DNA of 23,625 bases from a virus. The first letter of the stretch is position 1. The number at the start of each line of letters is the position of its first letter. The translations under genes and the position numbers were made by a program. The notes under the pieces were generated by a model. It worked only from the letters and a program-made list of their open reading frames with translations, ran no database searches and was not told the origin of the DNA. Of the stretch, positions 19,738 through 23,625 are shown in pieces. The stretch covers positions 7,050 through 30,674 of IMG/VR virus record IMGVR_UViG_3300001349_000061; one strand, 5' to 3'.

Positions 19738-21293
19738 CAACAGAAAACGATGAAATAGAACAGCGCCAGCTTATATATGGTAACTCAGTATATAGCGAAG
19801 GCGTTTATCCTGTAGGATATCAAGACCCAGGTGGATTGTATCCGAAGACTGCATACTATTATCAGTCTTCACTAAACCAGGCTGCACGTGGTTTAATTCG
19901 TAATGAATTATCCACAAACGGTGGTATACCTACTTTAGGAACTGAAAGAAACTATGATCTTTCTTCTGAAATTCCTGAAGCAGCTGCAGCAGCCCAAGGA
20001 TATTCAGTATATCCTAAGAATCAGGTATGGGAAACTCCGGGCGGTCATGTAATCGAATTAGATGATACGCTTACAAATGAACGTATTATGATTCGGCATA
20101 AGTCAGGATCTGGTGTAGAGATTAAGCCTGATGGTACGGTTTATATAAGCAGTATCGATGATGTTCTTATTAGTTGTGCAAATGATAAGCATGTAGTGGT
20201 CGAAGGTAATGCTCATATGACATACCAGGGTGATCTTAACGTTGATGTAGCCGGAGACTATAACCTATCTGTAGGTGGTAATAAAACACAAATTATTAAT
20301 GGTGATCTTGTTTCAGAAATCGATGGTGCAAAAAGAACAAACATTGGTTTAAACGAAGGCACTACTGTAAAAGGACACCAATCAAATACTGTTGCAGAGA
20401 CAAAGATCGATACGATTCTTGGTGGCTATACTGCTGCAGTAAAAGGTAAGTTTGAGATTGCTAATGAAGGTGACATGGGTATCTTTGCGTCTGGATCTCA
20501 ACGTATTACGTCAGAGACACGTCAGAACATGACGTCACCTGATACAAACATTCATGCTACGAACCTATCGGTCTTTGGCGATGTTGGTACGTTTGGTGGT
20601 GAAAATATTGTACTATATTCATATAACCATCATTTAGGGAATACTTTATGGTTAGGCGATGGTGACGGCGGATCTGGTACAATTAACGTAGATACGATTC
20701 GTGCTGTGCGTATTGAAGTTGACGGTGATATTGTAGCAAGTAATAGTATGACTGCACCTACGTTTCATGGTGATCTTGATGGTGTTGCAGAAGAAACGCG
20801 ACAGTCCAGGCACCAACTGTATTCTGATCCGGACACAGACGCAGGATCTGCAGGTAATGTAGGTGCGCCAGGAGCTCCAATTACAAATAATGCAATTAAC
20901 ACCGATGTTCTCGCTGATGATATTAAGGCGACTGCTATTCCAAATCTTGATGTAGCAAATACATATCAAAAATCAGCCTATGGTATTCAGGATGTATTAG
21001 TAGATCCTGAAGGTGAGTTAAAGAAACTTATTAATAAAACTGATTTGACTGGTGGCGTAACTGATAGAAATCTAACTACAAGCGAAGTTAGATCTAAAAT
21101 GCGTGACAATGCTACGTTAAACAATACCGACTTTACATCGATACAAATTGCTGAAGGCAAACTAAATCCAGAATACAGTTCACCAAATCCTAAGAAGATC
21201 GGTCGTACTGCAAGTTCTAAACCAACTGTCAGCGAGAACAATACTATTGTAGGACCGGTTGGTCCAGTGGATAAAGGAGCGGGTCCACGATGA
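19734..21293 (+). CDS. Spike beta-helix protein (gp5 C-terminal / VgrG-like)
   Basis: The start overlaps the amidase stop by 4 nt (ATGA). This 519-residue protein opens with an extended segment. At about residues 103-165 it has GGHVIELDDTLTNERIMIRH, then GSGVEIKPDGTVYISS, the typical entry into the gp5/VgrG needle. Short beta repeats follow (AHMTYQGDLNVDVAGDYNLS, KTQIINGDLV and similar). T4 gp5 has this triple beta-helix as its own C-terminus. From about residue 350 the sequence is low-complexity and polar and ends in a GPVGPV repeat, so the tip may bear other components. It probably trimerises and sits at the tip of the membrane-piercing needle. Confidence 0.82.
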   Translation: MTTENDEIEQRQLIYGNSVYSEGVYPVGYQDPGGLYPKTAYYYQSSLNQAARGLIRNELSTNGGIPTLGTERNYDLSSEIPEAAAAAQGYSVYPKNQVWETPGGHVIELDDTLTNERIMIRHKSGSGVEIKPDGTVYISSIDDVLISCANDKHVVVEGNAHMTYQGDLNVDVAGDYNLSVGGNKTQIINGDLVSEIDGAKRTNIGLNEGTTVKGHQSNTVAETKIDTILGGYTAAVKGKFEIANEGDMGIFASGSQRITSETRQNMTSPDTNIHATNLSVFGDVGTFGGENIVLYSYNHHLGNTLWLGDGDGGSGTINVDTIRAVRIEVDGDIVASNSMTAPTFHGDLDGVAEETRQSRHQLYSDPDTDAGSAGNVGAPGAPITNNAINTDVLADDIKATAIPNLDVANTYQKSAYGIQDVLVDPEGELKKLINKTDLTGGVTDRNLTTSEVRSKMRDNATLNNTDFTSIQIAEGKLNPEYSSPNPKKIGRTASSKPTVSENNTIVGPVGPVDKGAGPR

Positions 21294-21934
21294 GCGACTT
21301 TAATTTTTATCACTCATACTATACACCAAATCCAGGAATTCGTAAGATTGTACCTGACCCGGTGTTTAATCCTAATAATGCGGTACGGATCTATTCGGGT
21401 ACTAAACTAGCAAAGGGTGTAAGCATCGGCAAGTTCCTTGGTGGTGCAGGTGAAAAAACAAATCTAAATCATATTACATCTGATGCTGATAAGCTACAGA
21501 TTGCACGTCAGTTATATCTTCAGGCCATGGCGATGAATACGGTCAATACAGATACTGGTAAATTTGCTAATAATCGACTCATTGTTGTAGAAGGATTATA
21601 TAAAAAAGGTCCTAGCGAAAAGCTTACGTCAGGAAGTTTAAATGATTTGGCAACAAAAGGTCAAGTCGTGGTGTATCAGCTTATTGACGGTAATGGTAAC
21701 CCGGATCATATTGCTATGTTTGATCTTGCTGTGTATTGGAAAGATAGTATCCTATTCGATAAGATTATATTAGATTATGACACGTTTAACCCAGATAAAA
21801 GTTTAGAATGTCATGTAATTTTACAAATGCCGGTAGTAAATTCAAACTACGAAGCAAGATTTAAAAAAGAACTTGAAACAAGATACAATGGAAATCTACA
21901 AACTTCAGGTGAACTAGCAGAATTGCTTGAATAA
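21290..21934 (+). CDS. Conserved virion structural protein, function unknown
   Basis: This 214-residue protein begins MSDFNFYHSYYTPNPGIRKI and contains FANNRLIVVEGLYKKGPSE and VVVYQLIDGNGNPDHIAMFD. I know similar sequences from marine T4-like phages, where they are annotated only as structural. It is not a recognisable enzyme. GGAG lies 10 nt before the ATG, and the 4-nt overlap (ATGA) ties it to the spike gene. Its position between spike and gp25 suggests a baseplate or spike-tip part. It is the last gene before a new late promoter. Confidence 0.7.
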   Translation: MSDFNFYHSYYTPNPGIRKIVPDPVFNPNNAVRIYSGTKLAKGVSIGKFLGGAGEKTNLNHITSDADKLQIARQLYLQAMAMNTVNTDTGKFANNRLIVVEGLYKKGPSEKLTSGSLNDLATKGQVVVYQLIDGNGNPDHIAMFDLAVYWKDSILFDKIILDYDTFNPDKSLECHVILQMPVVNSNYEARFKKELETRYNGNLQTSGELAELLE

Positions 21935-21937
21935 AAT

Positions 21938-21945
21938 TATAAATA
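21938..21945 (+). promoter_or_regulatory. T4-type late promoter of gp25
   Basis: Perfect TATAAATA in the 35-nt gap between genes, 24 nt before the gp25 start codon, allowing gp25 and gp6 to be transcribed separately from the spike genes. Confidence 0.78.
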
Positions 21946-21969
21946 ATACAAATTATCTGGAATACATTT

Positions 21970-22416
21970 ATGGCAACCACACGTAACTTTGCAGTCGAAG
22001 ATGGCAACCTAACATCAGGTAGTGTCGTCACGTCTCGTAGTAAAAATTATGTAGATATTGATTTGTCATTTGAACCACGTTCTGATGGCGATATATTTAA
22101 AAAGACAGATGCTGCAGCCGTAAAACAGGCAGTTAAGAATATCTTAACCACAGGTTTTAGAGAGCGCCCTTTCTTTCCATCATTTGGTGGAGGTTTGGGT
22201 AATGCGTTATTCGAACTTATGGATGACGGAACTTCATATGAAATTGAACAGGCAATCATTGCTTCTATTCAAAACTATGAGCCAAGAGCCGTGCTTGATA
22301 AAGTAACTGTAAGTGATAACATAGATAATAATTCAATAGATGTAACCGTTCGTTTTGGTATTGTAAATGTCGGCGAAATTGTTACGGTCGAAACATCCTT
22401 ATCAAGGCTGAGATAA
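21970..22416 (+). CDS. 25: Baseplate wedge protein gp25
   Basis: This 148-residue protein has the gp25 pattern: YVDIDLSFEPRSDGDIF, a helix with ADAAAVKQAVKNILTT-type spacing, RPFFPSFGGGLGNALFELMD and the conserved Glu-Pro-Arg (NYEPRAVL). Family members range from T4 gp25 (132 residues) to TssE of type VI secretion and start sheath polymerisation on the baseplate. A late promoter and a weak ribosome site (CTGGAA) precede the ATG. The stop is 1 nt from the gp6 start. Confidence 0.92.
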   Translation: MATTRNFAVEDGNLTSGSVVTSRSKNYVDIDLSFEPRSDGDIFKKTDAAAVKQAVKNILTTGFRERPFFPSFGGGLGNALFELMDDGTSYEIEQAIIASIQNYEPRAVLDKVTVSDNIDNNSIDVTVRFGIVNVGEIVTVETSLSRLR

Positions 22417-22417
22417 T

Positions 22418-23625
22418 ATGGCAACTACTGTACAAAATACTAAATTAGATTTTGATAATATCAAAAACTCACTTAAAACTTATTTTGCTCAGCAACCTGA
22501 GTTTGAAGACTATAACTTCGAAGCTTCTGGTCTTTCAAATATTTTAGATGTACTTGCATATAATACACATTATAATGCTTTGACTGCTAACTTTGCATTG
22601 AATGAAGCATTCTTGTCAACAGCACAGCTAAGAAGTTCTGTGGTTTCTCATGCTGCAACACTTGGTTATGTTCCTCGTTCACGTACATCCTCTCGTGCCG
22701 AAGTAAATCTAAGTTTGAACCTGTCGGGCGTCGCGGGCCGCCCTGGTTCTGTAGTTATTGGCGCTGGTACAACATTTACGGCTGATGCTGGTGATACGAC
22801 ATATACGTTTCGTACCATAGAAGATTATACTGCGACTGATGATGGCGATGGGTTTTATCAATTTTTAAATGCTAATGGTGAATCTACAATTCAAATCTTT
22901 GAAGGTAGTGAGAAAACAAAAACGTTTTATGTTGGTGAAGTTGGCGAAAGACAACTTTATGTTATTCAAGATGAAGCCATTGATACTACGACGGCTGCAG
23001 TTTATGTGTATGATACGCCATCAAGTTCTAACTTCGTAACATATACTCCTATTACAAATGCTGTTTCAGTAAATTCGCTATCACGCTATTATCAAATCTC
23101 AGAAGCGCCAAATGGTTTTTACGAACTAAACTTTGGTGATGGTATTTCATTTGGTAAATCTCCGGAGGCTGGTAACAAGATCGAAGTAGTTTATCTTTCT
23201 TGTGTAGGTGCTGCAGCAAATAACGCATCACTCTTTTCTCCAACTAATACGGTATCGGTTGCTGGATCAAATTACGCGTTAAACGTTACGACAATTGCAA
23301 ATTCTGGCGTCGGCGGTGCACGTCAATCAATCGAATCTGTTAGACAAAATGCTCCTATTGCGTTTGCTGCACAACAAAGACTTGTTACTGCTGAAGATTA
23401 TAGAGCCGTTATTCAACGTAACTATGCTACAGTAACTGACGCTATTGCATGGGGTGGAGAAGATAACGTTCCAGCAAATTTCGGTAAAGTTTACGTTTCA
23501 CTTGTATTCGAAGATGGTACAACGGCCGCTCAACAAGACGCTGTCAAAAACTCAATTGTACAAGAAGTGACAACCAACTTGTCTATCTTATCAATTGATA
23601 CAGTGTTTGAAGATCCAGTACGTAC
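22418..23625 (+). CDS. 6: Baseplate wedge protein gp6, 5' part (runs off the window)
   Basis: The frame opens with ATG at 22418 and stays open to the window end, 402 codons. It begins MATTVQNTKLDFDNIKNSLK, then has LSNILDVLAYNTHYNALTA, ATLGYVPRSRTSSRAEVNLS and GFYELNFGDGISFGKSPEAG, and ends in RLVTAEDYRAVIQRNY. This is the gp6/J-type baseplate wedge pattern. T4 gp6 (660 residues) forms the inner ring of the baseplate and pairs with gp25. The C-terminal part, including the dimerisation helices, lies outside this window. It follows gp25 without a gap, and AAGG lies upstream. Confidence 0.88.
   Translation, partial: MATTVQNTKLDFDNIKNSLKTYFAQQPEFEDYNFEASGLSNILDVLAYNTHYNALTANFALNEAFLSTAQLRSSVVSHAATLGYVPRSRTSSRAEVNLSLNLSGVAGRPGSVVIGAGTTFTADAGDTTYTFRTIEDYTATDDGDGFYQFLNANGESTIQIFEGSEKTKTFYVGEVGERQLYVIQDEAIDTTTAAVYVYDTPSSSNFVTYTPITNAVSVNSLSRYYQISEAPNGFYELNFGDGISFGKSPEAGNKIEVVYLSCVGAAANNASLFSPTNTVSVAGSNYALNVTTIANSGVGGARQSIESVRQNAPIAFAAQQRLVTAEDYRAVIQRNYATVTDAIAWGGEDNVPANFGKVYVSLVFEDGTTAAQQDAVKNSIVQEVTTNLSILSIDTVFEDPVR

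Noticed and set aside
1-23625. CRISPR arrays, insertion sequences, integrase or attachment sites
   Set aside because: No spaced direct repeats, transposase or recombinase genes were seen on either strand; the only tandem repeats are the in-frame units of the tape measure gene.

Overview
The window is a piece of a tailed-phage genome of the T4-like myovirus type. The recognisable core genes are T4 homologues: ssDNA-binding gp32, late-transcription coactivator gp33, head-completion gp4, baseplate and hub proteins gp26/51-like, gp48-like, gp53, gp27-like, gp5-like, gp25 and gp6, and a tape measure protein. Late promoters match the T4 consensus TATAAATA. The gene content (HesB/IscA-type protein, sulfotransferase-like and radical SAM genes, many small genes of the kind found in marine T4-like phages, AT-rich sequence) points to a marine, non-enteric T4 relative, akin to cyanophages, pelagiphages or other alphaproteobacterial phages. 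The host cannot be fixed from the sequence. No tRNA, integrase, IS element or CRISPR array was seen.

Layout. (1) 23-2297: one plus-strand small gene, then a tight seven-gene minus-strand operon of small membrane, secreted and EF-hand proteins plus an IscA-like Fe-S protein. (2) 2364-5068: a plus-strand accessory cassette of SGNH hydrolase-like protein, radical SAM core, separate SPASM-like domain and sulfotransferase-like protein. A perfect palindrome, TATTTATAAATA, lies between (1) and (2) and can serve as a late promoter in both directions. (3) 5171-9507: early/middle small genes in four transcription units, ending with gp33 and gp32. Each unit starts with a promoter of the form TGTACA-N17-TANNAT. 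(4) 9508-9636: a structured intergenic region with a bidirectional terminator between convergent genes. (5) 9637-14154, minus strand: gp4, a conserved structural protein, a tail-tube-like protein, a gp26-like protein and the tape measure protein. The gp26-like gene ends in a T TTT TTG slippery site followed at once by a stop, and the -1 frame stays open for 63 more codons. (6) 14206-23625, plus strand: gp48-like, gp53, gp27-like hub, OB-fold plus lysozyme, amidase, beta-helix spike, an unknown structural protein, gp25 and the 5' part of gp6.

How it fits together. Regions 5 and 6 form a baseplate and tail-assembly module split into two divergent arms. The arm with the frameshifted chaperone-like gene and the tape measure would control tube length. 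The other arm encodes the hub, the membrane-piercing spike with two peptidoglycan hydrolases, and the wedge. Region 3 supplies replication and the early-to-late transcription switch. Regions 1 and 2 are late-expressed accessory genes of largely unknown purpose. The strongest unusual signals are the -1 frameshift site, the TGTACA promoter family with nearby palindromes, the bidirectional late promoter, a probable leaderless late gene, the spike function spread over three genes, and the radical SAM gene broken exactly at its domain border.
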